This document shows positions 20,041 to 32,510 of a DNA stretch of 64,000 bases, in pieces. The first letter of the stretch is position 1. Each line of letters begins with the position of its first letter. Source of the stretch: Leucocoprinus leucothites (lineage: Eukaryota > Basidiomycota > Agaricomycetes > Agaricales > Agaricaceae); the NCBI GenBank assembly GCA_013368445.1, contig JAACJO010000038.1:62001-126000 (forward strand), written 5' to 3'. The notes beneath the pieces are model-generated. The model did no database searches and was not told the origin of the DNA. It saw nothing but the letters and a program-made list of their open reading frames with translations. The translations under genes were made by a program, and so were the position numbers.

Positions 20041-21506
20041 CTGGTAAGGCACGTGACGTTTCGTCTGTGTCAGGCTCTCTGAAGGCAAAGAATGACATTA
20101 CGTCTTCTAAGCCCGCCCGTCCTATCCGCGTTTCCCGGGCCCCTCCTCCACCTTCCAATCACGTGACCCCAAGGAATGGGAATGGAAACTTCGAGCGCTC
20201 AGTTGGGCGTCCCTCCTCTGATGGCCAGGCTCAGCCATCAAAACCTAACCCCAAGGGCGCCTATGACATGCCGCCTCCCATTCCCCCTCCTGACCATAAG
20301 GCATCCACCAAACCCCTTATGGAACATTTTAACAAGAAGAATGTGTCATTCACTGACACCGCCTGACGGGGTGGCCAGCAGGCAGCTTCCTCTTCCAACT
20401 CATCCTCCAACATCAATGGGGTTAAGATGTGAGAAATGATACTCGCCTTCCCTGAATTATCGTATGACAAAGTCCTTGCCATGTACAAGGCAGGTTTTGG
20501 AGGTGCTCAATCTCAAGTGCCTGAACCTTCAACCACAAGCGTCCCACATGCTAAACCTAAAATGACTACACACGGACCTACCTGTCATCAAGTCCTTATC
20601 CCTTTCGAGGGAAATATCATTGCTGATCGAATTAAAGACTTTAATAAGACAGCCGAATTCTGTAATCGCAGTCTTACTGCCGCTCAGTCCAAACTTTGTG
20701 TCAAATCAGTTCGCGAATCATATAATGGCATATCGATTGCTACCTCAGGTGTCACTTCTCCCGCTGACCTTGAAACCATTAAATCCTGGCTTAAAAAAGC
20801 CTGGCAATTAGGAGACGCCATCCCTATTGAGCCTCGTCTCCCACAATCCAAATCGTTCCTTAAAATTGTTGGCGTCCCTTACTGGGTAGCCAATTCTTCC
20901 AACCCTCTCTCTCCAGCATTTGTTGAACAAGCTCTCGGACAATCATCATTGTTTGAAAACATTATCCTTGCTGCCCACCCTCGCGTCATGAAAGCCTCCC
21001 CAAAGTCGGACACTGCTGTTGTGTGGTTCGACATCTGGGACTCCCAAAATGGTACCAAAGCCAAGACGTTGGTCAACCGTACTATTAACTTCGGCCGACA
21101 TATCGGAACTATCCGTGCTACTAGTATGCACCCTGGCATTACACAGTGCAGGAACTGCTGGCGCTGGGGTCATCCCACTCATGCATGTCATGCCCTCGGC
21201 ACATGCTGTCAAATTTGTGGTGGCCCTCACTGCATTGAGAACCATCGATCCATGGCCTGGTGTTGTAAGGCCAACCCCAAATCCAATCCCCCCCGCGATG
21301 CCACTCCTGATGGCACCCCATGTCCTCACCTTGAGAACTTCAAATGCCTGAACTGCAAAGGCAATCATCACGCAAATGACACCAAATGTCCATTCTGGAG
21401 GAACAGGTTCAACCGAACCTGGCATTCTAACAAAGCTGCCAAATCACGCACTGCACGTGCCATTCGCACCAATTCCAATTGCTCCAGTGGTGGAGTTGCT
21501 GTTTAA
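20041..21506 (+). pseudogene. LINE-A ORF1, C-terminal half (copy A5)
   Basis: This is the 5'-truncated ORF1 of A5. It covers the Pro-rich middle, the MILAFPELSYDKVLAMYKAGFG block, the globular domain and the three knuckles, ending GGVAV-TAA at 21504-21506. Two TGA codons (20364-20366 and near 20430) replace Arg codons seen in other copies. From 20436 to the end the frame is open. Confidence 0.9.
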
Positions 21507-21508
21507 AT

Positions 21509-24500
21509 ATGTCTGGTAAGAACAAACCTATCTCTTCTGTTTGTATCTATTCGCAAAACGTGGGATGCTCTTATGCCCTGGTTGATACTATACTTGAGTC
21601 CAAAAAGCTGGACTTCGATATCATTTTTCTACAGGAACCTCCATGGAATCATATTCGAAAAGCACCTTCTACGACTAACCCTGAAGGGGATGACATCATA
21701 GGTGCTCCTATTCACCCTGAGTGGCTGTGTATGGTTCGCCCTACCAAGCCTAACAAACCCCGACCCCGTACTCTGACTTATGTTCACAGACGCCTACTTC
21801 GCATGAGACCTATTCTTCGACAAGAGTGGGTCAACCATTGTGACATACAAATCTTGGGTTTATTCAACCAGGGTAACTATGTTCACTTGCTTAACATATA
21901 CTCTGATTCGTCTTCATTGGCGATTAATTTCCTCTCAACAAACTTCATCGACATCCCTAATATTATTTATATGGGAGGTGATTTTAATTGTTGATCTCCA
22001 GAATGGGACCCTTCAGCTACTTACATCCCTATGTCCACAATAACTCTAACGGAGTTGGTGGACAGCTTCAATCTCACAAGGTCTTCACTGACCGTAATAT
22101 CCCCTACTCATTTCTCTTCCATTGAAAGTCATGACAATTCAGTTATCGATCTCATTTTTTGCACTAACAACTCCACCTCCCACATTATTGATGTTAATTC
22201 GAGGCTTCCATCAGATCACACACCATTGATTATGGATCTTCCAATCCGCCCAGATTATATTAATTATAAAAAACATGTACTACTGAAAGATAGCAATGAA
22301 GAGACGGCTTTCACTTCCCAAGTCTCTGAGTATCTAGCAGCCCTTGACTGTTCAAACATTCATTCCACCTCTTGTCTGAACAATATCTCTGACTCCATTT
22401 CTCGAATCTTTAATGAATCTTGGAATACGAACTCTAAAACTGTATGGATTACTAACCGGTCAAAGGAATGGTGGAACCCCCACTGTTCTAAGACTCTTCT
22501 TACCTACAGAAGAACAAAGGATCGAAAAGACTGGCGAGCATTCAGAGTGGCTACCAGAGCCGCCAAACGCTCTTTCTTCAATAAATGTATTCATGAAATT
22601 GCTTCAACAAACAAATGACCCTGGGACCTTATGGAATGGGTAAAACAATGCAAACTCCCTGCCATTGAGGGTATCCGCTATCAAGGACAACCTTGCAATG
22701 ATCTTCCGGACCTATGGAACGCACTCCATTCATCATACAACTCAGCATCCGGTTGACCGGTAAGCTCTAACATTCTGAATGAAATGAAATCCCTTCCCCC
22801 CCATTCCTGGGCAAACTTCTCTGCCCTTGAACTCACCGAATCCCTCTCTTCATGTGCTAACTCTTCAGCACCCGGGCCTGATCATGTCTTCTGGAAACAT
22901 TTAAAGTCTATTGTTGCCCACAATGAATGCCTCAAAAACATAATACTCATTGCTAACGCATGCGTACGTCTCTCTCACTGGCCGAGTCACTTCAAGGACT
23001 TGGTCTCTATCATCATTCCCAAGCCGAATAAACCAGCCTATGATACACCAAAAGCATTTCGTCCCATTGTTCTACTAAACACTTTAGGTAAATTAATCGA
23101 GAAGATGATTGCTTGCTGCATGCAGTATGAAGCGGTATCTCTAGATGTCCTCCACCCTAACCAAATGGGTGGAGTTATCCAACGATCTACTGAAGATGCA
23201 GGAGTATTCCTCACTCATATTATTTGGGCTGGATGGGCTAAAGGTATGATTACCAGTGTCTGTGCTTTTGATATCGCCCAATTCTTCCCCTCCCTGAACC
23301 ATGAAATCCTTACTAACATTCTACGATGACAGGGGTTCGCCCCAGAACTCGTCAACTTCTTTTCACACTACCTCATAGGTCAATCCACACAATTCATGTG
23401 GAACACTTTCCTATCCGATGCCCATGACGCGGATGTTGGTGTAGGGCAAGGCTCTGCTTTATCACCCATTCTATCCACACTTTATCTAGTGCCCCTCATG
23501 TTCATGTTCAATCAACGTGCTCATTTGCAATCCATTCCCTCTTCCCTTCTATCCTTTGTTGACGATGGGCTTTGTATATCTCAAGTGAAGAACTACTCTG
23601 ACACAATTTCTTTCCTCAAACTAGCCTATTCCATCATTAACTCCATTTGCACCGATCTTGGACTTGTCGTTGAACATGACAAATCTGAGGTCTTTCATTT
23701 CTCCCAACGTCACAATGACTCTAATCCCCCCCTCAATCTATCCAACATTGGCGGCCCTCTACTGCATCCTAAATGCGTCTGGCGGTACCTGGGTTTCTAC
23801 TTTGACCATCAACTATCATTTCAAGAACACATCCGGTATTATTCTACCAAAGCATTATCCATGGTGAAAGCTATGGGTATGCTAGGCAACTCCACCCAAG
23901 GCCTCCTCCCTCTACAGAAATGTCTGCTCTATAGGTCATGCATTGTCCCCATGGCTATGTATGGATTCCGACTTTGGTACTTTGAAGGCGCTCGTAACAA
24001 GGCACTTCTCAAGTCCTTATCATCTATGCAAAGATGCGCGGCTCTCTGGATCACAGGTGCCTTCCATACTTCCCCATCAGGTGGCGCTGAAAGTATTGCT
24101 GGACTTATTCCAATCCACCTCCATCTTTGTAAATTAGCTATTCGCTCGTTGTATCGAGTCTCTACTTTACCCTCTAATCATGCGTTACGTTCTCTTTTAT
24201 CTGACGATTTCTCTCTTAACTCCTCCCCTCATCCCCAATCGCTTCGCCTTCTCACTCCGGCCAAAAAAGCTAAAGTCAAAGGCCCCCTTATTGATGTAGA
24301 TAGTTCTCTTTCTCATCTCTCTGACTCCTTTTCTCCATTCGCTCCTGAATCAAAGCCTGGATCTCGTCTTATGGACATCTTTCCTGATTCTATTCACTTT
24401 CACCCCTGCAATTGCTTGGATAAACACGAAATGTATAAACATGTATCGTCTCTCGAATCAGTTTTTTCCTCTTCTTCTTCCAATCGTAATTGTATTTCAG

Positions 24501-25283
24501 TTGTTACTGATGCTTCTGTCCCACTTGTAGGTTCCCTTCAGGTGGTTTCGGCAGCACATCTATATTGTGGCAGATGGCAAGTGTCCCATGCAAAACAAGC
24601 TAGCAGTCAGGTATCATCTACTGACGCCGAACTCTATTCCATTCGTATTGGCATCACCAAGGCCATTTCCCTTCATTGCGACCACATCATCCTCATCACC
24701 GACTGTCTCCCAGCAGCCAAGCTAGCAGTCGATCCCTCTATACACTCGAGCCAATCACACTCTATCCAAGTCTGCCAACTCTTATCCAACTGGCTCACGG
24801 CCAAACCTTCTCGTTATATTGACTTCTGGGACGTCCCTTCCAAATGGCGCTGGAAGCCTCACCTTAAAGTTCACACTGACATCACCACCACATGCATACA
24901 CAGCCCCCCTTGTTTAGGCGCCACTCTTGACTTCTTGCGACACAAAATCACCAATGACTGCCAGAAATCCTGGGAGTCCACTTTCTGGAAGAAGAAGTAC
25001 TGCGGCAGCAGTTTCCTTCTTTCAAAAAAAAATCGCAAATTCCTCATCCCCACTTATGTCAAAGGGGGCACCTGGCTTCCATTAGCCAATGAATTGCCAT
25101 CACTATGTGCACATATGACTTGTGCCATCCTCAATCACGCTCCTATTGGAACTTATTGCAAGAGGTTTTTCCCCCTCGAACCCAAATCATGTCGTTGTGG
25201 CCATCACCTGGAATCACGACATCATATCTTGTGTTATTGCCCCCTCTATCCTGTTCGCACTCAGTGGGTGCAATGTGCTTTCC
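21509..25283 (+). pseudogene. LINE-A ORF2, most of the protein (copy A5)
   Basis: This is ORF2 from the ATG at 21509. It contains all three enzymatic domains: endonuclease (FLQEPPW, YMGGDFN), RT (FRPIVLLNTLGKLIEKM, CAFDIAQFFPSLNH, FVDDGLCIS at about 23560) and RNase H (VVTDASVP, TDAELYSI, ITDCLPAAKLA). All four stops I find are TGA at Arg positions: 21992, 22616, 22754 and 23327. The codon after HYLIG is CAA (23381). From about 23330 to the A6 insertion the frame is open. The tail continues at 27833. Confidence 0.92.
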
Positions 25284-27817
25284 TTTTTTTTTTTTTTTTT
25301 TTTAAATCAATGAATTTATATAGTGGTGCTCGATTGCAGTCCGCTTTCAACTAAATATTACAAACAGATGGTACACTACAGCAAGCTGGGGTACATGAAG
25401 CGGTCGAAGACCACTTAAGACAGAGACTATACACAATTAGTCCAGCAAAATAGAAAAGACTCGATAGAGACTATTGAACAAGGTGTCATACACAGAGATC
25501 AGACTCAAAGGAAAAGAAGAGAGATGAAATAAAAGAGTATAGTTCACCTTCATTTGGTTTGGCAGGCACAGGAGCTTGGGGCGGCGGTGGATGCGTGTCG
25601 TGATTAGTAAAAGCAAAGGCAGCCGGGTTCTTTTTTAGGAACTTGATGAGGAACTTGTACTGAGGGAAAGCGCATTGTACCCATTGAGTGTGGAAGGGAT
25701 AGAGGGGGCAGTAACACAGGATATGATGTCGTGTTTCCAGGCGATGGCCACAGCGACAGGACTTGGGCTCGAGGGGGAAGAACCTCTCGCAATAGACTCC
25801 AATAGGTGCATGATTGAGGATGGCACAGGACATACGCGCACATAATGATGGTGATTCATTGGCTAAGGGAAGCCAGGTGCCCCCCTTGATATAAGTAGGG
25901 GTGAGGAACTTGCGGTTCTTTTTTGAAAGAAGGAAACCGCTGCCGCGGTACCTCTTCTTCCAGAAAGTGGACTCCCAGGACTTCTGGCAGTCGTTGGTGA
26001 TTTTGCGTCGCAAGAAGTCAAGAGTAGCACCTAATCGAGGGGGGGCGTGTATGCGTGTGGAAGTGACATCTTTGTGGACTTTAAGGTGGGGCTTCCAGCG
26101 CCATTTGGAAGGGACGTCCCAGAAGTCGATAGAACGAGAGGGTTTAGCCATGAGCCAATCGGATAGGAGCCGGCAGACTTGGATAGAGTGTGATTGGCTC
26201 GAGTGTATAGAGGGATCGACTGCCAGCTTGGCTGCTGGGAGACAGTCGGTGATAAGGATGATGTGGTTGCAATGAAGGGAAATGGCCTTGGCGATGCCAA
26301 TACGGATGGAGTAGAGTTCGGCGTCAGTAGATGATGCTCAACCGCTAGCCTGTTTTGCATGGGACACTTGCCGTCCGCCGCGATATAAATGTGCTGCCGA
26401 AACCGCCTGAAGGGAACCTACAAGTGGAACAGAAGCATCAGTAACAACCGAAATACAATTACGATTGGAAGAAGAAGAGGAAAAAGCTGAATCGAGAGAT
26501 GATACATGTTTATACATTTCGTGTTTATCTGAGCGATTGCAGGGGTGAAAGTGAACAGAATCAGGAAAGATGTCCATCAGACGAGATCCAGGCTTTGATT
26601 CAGGAGCGAATGGAGAAAAGGAGTCAGAGAGATGAGAAAGAGAACTATCTACATCGATAAGAGGGCCTTTGACTTTAGCTTTTTTGGCCGGAGTGAGAAG
26701 GTGAAGCGATTGGGGATGAGGGGGGGAGTTAAGAGAGAAACTATCAGATAAAAGAGATCGTAGCACATGATTAGAGGGTAAAGTAGAGACTCAATATGAC
26801 GAATGAATGGCTAATTTATGAAGATGTAGGTGAATTGGAATAAGACCAGCAATGCTTTCAGCACCACCTGATGGGGAAGTACGGAAGGCGCCTGTGATCC
26901 AGAGAGCCGCGCGTCTCTGCATAGATGATAAGGACTTGAGAAGTGCCTTGTTATGAGCGCCTTCAAAGTACCAGAGTCGGAATCCATATGTGGCCACGGG
27001 GACGATGCATGACCTATATAGCAGACGTTTTTGTAAAGGGAGGAGGCCTTGGGTGGAGTTGCCTAGCATACTCATAGCTTTCACCATGGATAAGGCTTTG
27101 GTAGAGTAATACCGAACGTGTTCTTGAAATGATAGTCGACGGTCGAAGTAGAAGCCTAAGTAATGCCAAACACGTTTGGGATGTAGTAGAGGACCACCAA
27201 CGTTGGATAGATCAAGGGGGGGATTAGAATCGTTATGTCGTCGGGAAAAATGAAAGACCTCAGATTTATCGTGTTCAATGACAAGCCCGAGATCTGTGCA
27301 GATGGAGTTAATAATGGAGTAAGCTGATTTGAGGGAAGAAATAGTATCAGTGTAGTTCTTCGCTTGAGATATACAAAGCCCATCATCGACAAATGATAAA
27401 AGGGAAGAAGGGATAGACTGTAGTCGAGCACATTGGTTGAACATGAACATGAGGGGCGCTAGATAGAGCACGGATAGAATGGGTGATAAAGCGGAGCCTT
27501 GCCCTACGCCAACATCCACGTCATGGGTGTCAGATAGGAAAGTGTTCCACATGAATTGAGTGGATCAACCTATGAGGTAATGTGAAAAGAAGTTAATGAG
27601 TTCTGGGGTGAACCCCTGTCGTCATAAAATGTTAGTAAGTATTTCGTGATTTAGGGAGGGGAAAAATTGGGCAATATCAAAAGCACAGATGCTGGTAATC
27701 ATACCTTTAGCCCATCCTGCCCGAATGATATGAGTGAGGAATACTCCTGCATCCTCAGTGGATTGTTGGATAACTCCGCCCATTTGATTGGGATGGAGAA
27801 TATCTAGAGATACCGCT
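25284..27817 (-). mobile_element. LINE-A copy A6 (5'-truncated) inside A5
   Basis: This is a 2.5-kb minus-strand 3' fragment: poly-T 25284-25302, the 3' UTR, and ORF2 from its C-terminus (stop 25486) up to the RT block SLDILHPNQMGG. A 15-bp TSD in the A5 ORF2 tail flanks it. Confidence 0.93.
25486..27814 (-). pseudogene. LINE-A ORF2, RT to C-terminus (copy A6)
   Basis: This encodes the RT palm (CAFDIAQFFPSLNH, GQGSALSPILSVLYL, FVDDGLCIS near 27380), RNase H and the Cys/His tail (CRCGHRLETRHHILCYCPLYPF). TGA at 27565-27567 (after HYLIG) and at 26338-26340 (Arg in SGRASSTDAEL) are visible stops. It has no start of its own because the copy is 5'-truncated. Confidence 0.9.
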
Positions 27818-27832
27818 TGCAATGTGCTTTCC

Positions 27833-28011
27833 CTCAATATGAGTTCCTCATTGAGTTCTTAAAAAAGAACCTGGCTGCTTTTGCCTTCACCAATCATGAC
27901 ACGCATTCACCACCGCCTCAAGCTCCTGTGCCCGCCAAACCAAATGAAGGTGAACTATATTCTTTCATCTCATTTCATTTCTTTTCCTTTGAGTCCGATC
28001 TCTGTGTATAA
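27833..28011 (+). pseudogene. LINE-A ORF2 C-terminal tail (copy A5, after A6)
   Basis: This is the last 59 codons of A5 ORF2 (PQYEFLIEFLKKN to FESDLCV, TGA 28009). The A5 3' UTR and poly-A follow. Confidence 0.9.
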
Positions 28012-28212
28012 CACCTTGTTTTATAGTCTCTCTCGAGTCTTTTCTATTTCACTGGACTAATCGTATATAGTCTTTGTCTTAAGCAGTCTTCGACTGCTTT
28101 GTGTACCCCAGCTTGCTGTAGTGTACTGTCTATTTGTAATATTTAGTTGAAAGTGGACTGCAATCGAGCACCGCTATATAAATTCATTGATTTAAAAAAA
28201 AAAAAAAAAAAA

Positions 28213-30150
28213 AGATTGGGCAGCAGTGAGGCCGCGGTTACAGAATTCTGCTGCCTTATTGAAATCTTTAATACAGTCAGTGATGATGTTGCCCTTGAAG
28301 GGGATGAGGACTTGATGGCAGGTAGGTCTGTGCATAGTCATTTTGGGTTTAGCCCACTGAGCGCTTGTGGTTGATGATTCAGGCACCTGGGATTGGGTGC
28401 TTCCAAAACCTGCCTTGTACATGGCAAGGACTTTGTCGTAAGATAGATTGGGGAAGGTGAGTATCATTTCACGCATCTTGACCCCATCAATATTGGAGGA
28501 GGGGTTAGGAGAGGAAGTCACCTGCTGGACACCCCATCGGGTGGCATCAGCGAACGACACATTCCTCTTGTTGAAATGTTCCGTAAGGGGTTTGGTGGAT
28601 GCCTTACGGTTAGGAGGGGGAATGGGGGACAGCATATCAGAGGCGCCCTTAGCGTTAGGTTTGGACAGCTAAGCCTGGCCATCAGAAGAAGGGTGCCCAA
28701 CTGATCGCTCAAAGTTTCCATTCCCGTTCCTTGGGGTCACGTGATTGGAAGGTGGAGGAGGGGCCTGGGAAATTTGAATAGGACCAGCAGGCTTAGAAGA
28801 CGTAACATCATTCCTTGCCTGTAGGGAGCTTGACACGGATGGAATGTCATGTGCCTTACCAGAAGACGTAAAGTCATTCTGGGGGAGAGGAAGGGTGCCC
28901 TCAGCAGGAGGGGCTTGGTTGATGTTCATTCATTCGTCATCAATCCGAGCTGTGGGGTTAGTTTGCCCGACGACAATGCCAGGTGGAAATATGGGGGTAG
29001 GGATGAAAGATGGGGACGGTTTATGTGCCTTTTTTCCCTTCCCTTTACCCTTAGGAGGGGGGGAAGAGTCCATCATGGGAATATCGGAAGGAGGGCTGTA
29101 GTAGTGCCTCAATGCTTTGGTGATCATGAGACTGCTTTCTCTGTTAATAGGTAAGCAGTCCCATCCTGACTCAAACATAGTTGTGAGCAGACAATAAATC
29201 AGTTCCCCCATTTGGGGAAGCCTCGGGTCTTTCTCACCAGGCTGCAATCCAAGAGCGGCTCGATGTTTAAAAAAGTTAGTAACATATTTAAGCGCCTTGA
29301 GCGCTTTGAAGACAGCTTCACTGACAATAACGGTTTCTTCAGTGGCTGTGTTTGATGGATCCTTGAGATCCGGAAGATGTGGCAGTGCAGGCCTAGGCTC
29401 CTGCGGCTGTGCAGTGATGTTACCAGTGACATCATGTGTGACGTCAGGTGTGACGTCATTTGTATCAGAAGAGCCGGCAAAGAAAGTAGCTGGAGTGCCG
29501 GTTGGCACAGCATTCGCTGACTCAGTGGATCCATGGATCGCATGAGGCAGCCCTGAGGTGGGTGGGGGTCCAAAGAACCGAGTGGTAGGTTCCCCATTTC
29601 TGAGAATCCCATCCTCTTGGTCACTCCACGCATCCCCATGAGAGTTCAAATTAAGAGGATCAGGGGGATTTAACTCACCTACGAATCCCTCACCAAATGG
29701 ATGGAAAGGAATAGGTGATTTGAAGCCATCGTATGCGCTCATTGATGCTGTTCTTGATATGGCTTTAGGTGTAATGTCCAGTCGGCGAGCATCACGAGCA
29801 CAAGCTCACTTAGCACATGATGAAGGTGGAGGAGGAGTTCTAAGGGAAGAGTGCGATGCTGCATATGAGAGCACAACAGGAGTGATGGTAGGGGATGGTG
29901 GGGTTGAGGCTTTAGACAAATCAGAGTCACTCTCACCACTTTCTTCTTCATTAGAACCAGCTCTGGACGAGGCAGCGGACTTGGCATTGTCAAGGAATGA
30001 GTGCTTGGACAATTTGATAGAGAGTGATGGTGATAAAGAGTGGTTGTGCTTGTTGAATGAGACACATGTTTCGGTGTCAGCAATGTTCATAGGGTCCGAA
30101 GACAGTAGTGGAGTACCCTTAAGGTCCACCCAATACGCAGGTGCAGTCAT
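28213..30150 (-). pseudogene. LINE-A ORF1, N-terminal part (copy A4)
   Basis: This is the upstream part of A4 ORF1, from the ATG at 30150 (MTAPAYWVDLKGTP) through the Ser-rich N-terminus, the NDVTPDVTHDVTGN repeat, the PPPKGKGKGKKAHKPSPS basic stretch and the Pro-rich middle to the A5 insertion. Several stops and a short duplication near 28926 (an extra ATGA) break it. Confidence 0.88.
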
Positions 30151-30229
30151 ATTGGTAGAATTCATATTCAATGTAGTAGTAGACACCATCAAAGAAATTA
30201 ATGATGGTGGTTAGAGGGAAAGAAGGATG

Positions 30230-31939
30230 TTGCCTGCACTGTCTATGAATTCGAGATGAGCGGGCATGGGAGTACACACATTTCCATGGGTAAACAGTGG
30301 GCCAGCCATGGCTGGACCACCTTTCACTCCTTCATGCAGGGCTTTACCTGGTTCAATGAGCTGGAAGCCTCCCCTAAAGACACATGCGTCATCCATGAGG
30401 TGACCCATGGATCCGCTGACAAAGCGGAACCATGTGACATCAACATGGGCTCCCCCAAGGCACCCAAGCAAACGCCCAAGGCCCCATGGCCTGCCCCAGC
30501 CCATCCCCCTGTACCGCCCAAGCAAGCACCCCCTAAGACATGTGCTAGTGGCCCCCCTCAAGCACCCACAAAGGCACCCATCCCCACTTCTGCTCTGGTG
30601 CCTCGTCAGCGCTCGTTTGCAGAAGCCACCCATTCTGGCACTTCGGCGCCGCCTGTGTCACTCATCAAGCTGGCACAGGCAAACCCCTCCCTTGACCCTG
30701 ATCGTGTTGCCGTGATGCATCAGGCCATCACTGCCACCACCAGCTCTGCCAAGAAGCTGCGCATGACTACTGCTGAGCCCACCTGCCACCAACTGTTCCT
30801 TGATTTCACTGGGGATGCCAGTGAGAACACCTATCTCCACCACAAGGCCATGCACCTCCTCAATGACGCCCTCTCACATGCAAAGTCTTCCTTGCACATT
30901 GAGAATATCACCAAGGCGTACAGCACTATCGCACTGTATACCTCTGCCGTACCCTCAGACTCCGACATCACCATCATTGAGTCTGCTATCCCCTCCGTCT
31001 TCACTGCCCCATTCGAGCTGAAGATGCGCCGCCCCAGGTCAAGGTCTTATCTGAAGATCCTCAATGTCCCCTTCCACGTGAATGGTGTCTGTATTACGCC
31101 AGTTCAGATCACTGATCGCATGTGATTGTCTCCATTCAAGGACACCTTTGCAGACATTTCATCCATGCACATTATGCACAACTCCCCCAAGGCTGACACC
31201 ACAACCGTTTGGTTTGACCTATGGGACTCTCAGTCAGGAGCTGGTGCCAAGAAGCTCCTCAACAAGTACCTCAACTTCAACAGTATGTAGGCTGTCATCA
31301 AGCCTGCCTGTGCCCACCCCGGTGTCCCTCAGTGCCAGCACTGCTGGTGCTTTGGTCACTCTACCCCCACCTGCCACAACCGTGCACTCAGGTGTTCCCA
31401 GTGTGGTGGCCCTCACCATAGTGAGAACCATCACTCCACATCGTCATGCTGTAAGGGGAGTCTGAAGGCAAACCCCCCCATCCTGCCCACACCCACCAGG
31501 GAGCCCTGTCCCCACATCTCATGTATCAACTGCAAGGGTGACCATACAGCTGATGATCGAAAGTGCCCATTCTGGCACCACCAGTTCAACTGTGATTGGC
31601 TCAGCTGTCACAAGGAGGACAATAGGAGGCCCCAGTAGTAGGTCGTGTACCTGCTTCAACACATCTTCCAACCCTGTCGGTACATTGCTAGGGCCACACG
31701 TGCATGTAAGCTTACTGTTAGAGGTCTGCAAGTTGGACTTTAGTTTCATCTCTTTGTTACTATGCCACATCTCTTTGCCATTGAGTAGTGTACTATATTC
31801 AGACAGGACTTTATCTATTCTCATCTTTGTGGTATCTGGTTTAGGTAGCGTTACTTAGGCCCTATATTATGTTGGCGAGCGCGGACTGCGACTGGGCACC
31901 ACGTAATAAATCATTGATTAAAAAAAAAAAAAAAAAAAA
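30230..31939 (+). mobile_element. LINE-C copy C1 (5'-truncated ORF1-only retroelement)
   Basis: This is a relative of LINE-B with its own ORF1 and a 3' UTR of about 280 bp that ends in A20 (31920-31939). The terminus reads GCGGACTGCGACTGGGCACC, then TAATAAATCATTGATT, which is alignable to LINE-A and B ends. The 5' part is missing at the A4 junction. No ORF2 follows ORF1. No TSD is evident between 16558 and 31940. Confidence 0.85.
30231..31638 (+). pseudogene. LINE-C ORF1, broken (copy C1)
   Basis: This is gag-like ORF1 of a third lineage. The visible parts are HEVTHGSADKAEPCDINMGSPKAP (30395-30465), the Pro-rich middle, the globular RSYLKILNVPFHVNG to WFDLWDSQSGAGAK, and the knuckles CQHCWCFGHSTPTC, CSQCGGPHHSENH and CINCKGDHTADDRKC. 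It ends at TAG 31636. TGA at 31123 and TAG at 31288 interrupt the frame. The length would be similar to LINE-B ORF1 if its 5' part were present. Confidence 0.88.
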
Positions 31940-32213
31940 GATCTGGTGACTCCCCATTGGACTCTGATGATTCTGACATCTTCTATGCCACTCCTATTGG
32001 TCCAGCACCTCCCAGAACACCTCCTCAGGTTCCTACACTGCTTGCGCAGCCCCCACGGCCTCAGCGACACTCCACACGACCTCCAGCACCCAGGACAGCC
32101 TACTGGCTACTGGGGAAACCTCTGCTCTTCCCTCCAAAGGACTAGGAGTGAGGAAACTATGTTGATGCTGACTATGAGGTTGTAGAGTTTGCTGGAAGTG
32201 TTTCTGGGCCTTG
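31940..32213 (+). pseudogene. copia linker between integrase and RT (piece 4)
   Basis: This is copia polyprotein after C1: an acidic DSDDSDIFYATPIG stretch, a Pro-rich PPRTPPQVPTLL region and APRTAYWLLGKPLLFPPKD, ending VVEFAGSVSGP. It stands where the low-complexity linker of copia elements precedes the RT. A7 replaces what follows. Confidence 0.82.
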
Positions 32214-32420
32214 TTTTTTTTTTTTTTTTTTTAAAAAAAATCAATGAATTTATATAGTGGTGCTCGATCACAGTCTGCTTTCAACTAAATATTACAAACA
32301 GATGGTACACTACAGCAAGCTGGGGTACACAAAGCGGTTCGAGACCACTTAAGACAGAGACTATACACGATTAGTCTAGCAAGGTAGACAAGACTCGATA
32401 GAGACTATTGAACAAGGTGT
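32214..32420 (-). mobile_element. LINE-A copy A7, 207-bp 3' fragment
   Basis: This has poly-T 32214-32232 followed by the LINE-A 3' UTR in minus orientation, truncated before ORF2. No TSD is visible. Most of the copia RT (fingers and palm before the DD motif) is missing across this site, so the insertion came with, or was followed by, a deletion. Confidence 0.88.
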
Positions 32421-32510
32421 GAAGTCAAGGTCATAGTGCCTGTTTTCATTGATGATATCACCCTTGTTTCAAAGAATGATGCTGCCATGGATGTGTTGAA
32501 GCAGCAACGG
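32421..32510 (+). pseudogene. copia RT remnant with the catalytic DD motif (piece 5)
   Basis: This is a 30-codon remnant (VKVIVPVFIDDITLVSKNDAAMD, split here at its FIDD motif near 32449-32460). FIDD takes the place of the YVDD signature of copia RTs. It is followed by the unclassified insert. Confidence 0.83.

Larger units (their letters stand above)
20035..28212 (+). mobile_element. LINE-A copy A5 (5'-truncated), host of A6
   Basis: This is a plus-strand LINE-A that starts inside ORF1 (SGKARDVSS) at about 20035 and ends in poly-A (28194-28212). The 15-bp TSD is AGATTGGGCAGCAGT. It is interrupted in the ORF2 tail by A6 (25284-27817; TSD TGCAATGTGCTTTCC at 25269-25283 and 27818-27832). Its head-to-head position against A4 is due to insertion in opposite orientation. 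Confidence 0.93.
17181..30229 (-). mobile_element. LINE-A copy A4 (3' truncated), host of A5 and A6
   Basis: A4 comprises 17181-20034 and 28213-30229 on the minus strand. It lacks everything 3' of the RT middle; its left edge is the rearranged LTR. The 5' end is at about 30229, where LINE-C coding sequence begins. A5 is inserted in ORF1 with the 15-bp TSD AGATTGGGCAGCAGT (20020-20034 and 28213-28227). Confidence 0.9.

Noticed and set aside
20020..20060. Head-to-head LINE-A ORF1 halves read as an inverted rearrangement
   Set aside because: AGATTGGGCAGCAGT recurs right after the poly-A at 28213, and A4 ORF1 continues there. It is a normal insertion of A5 in opposite orientation.
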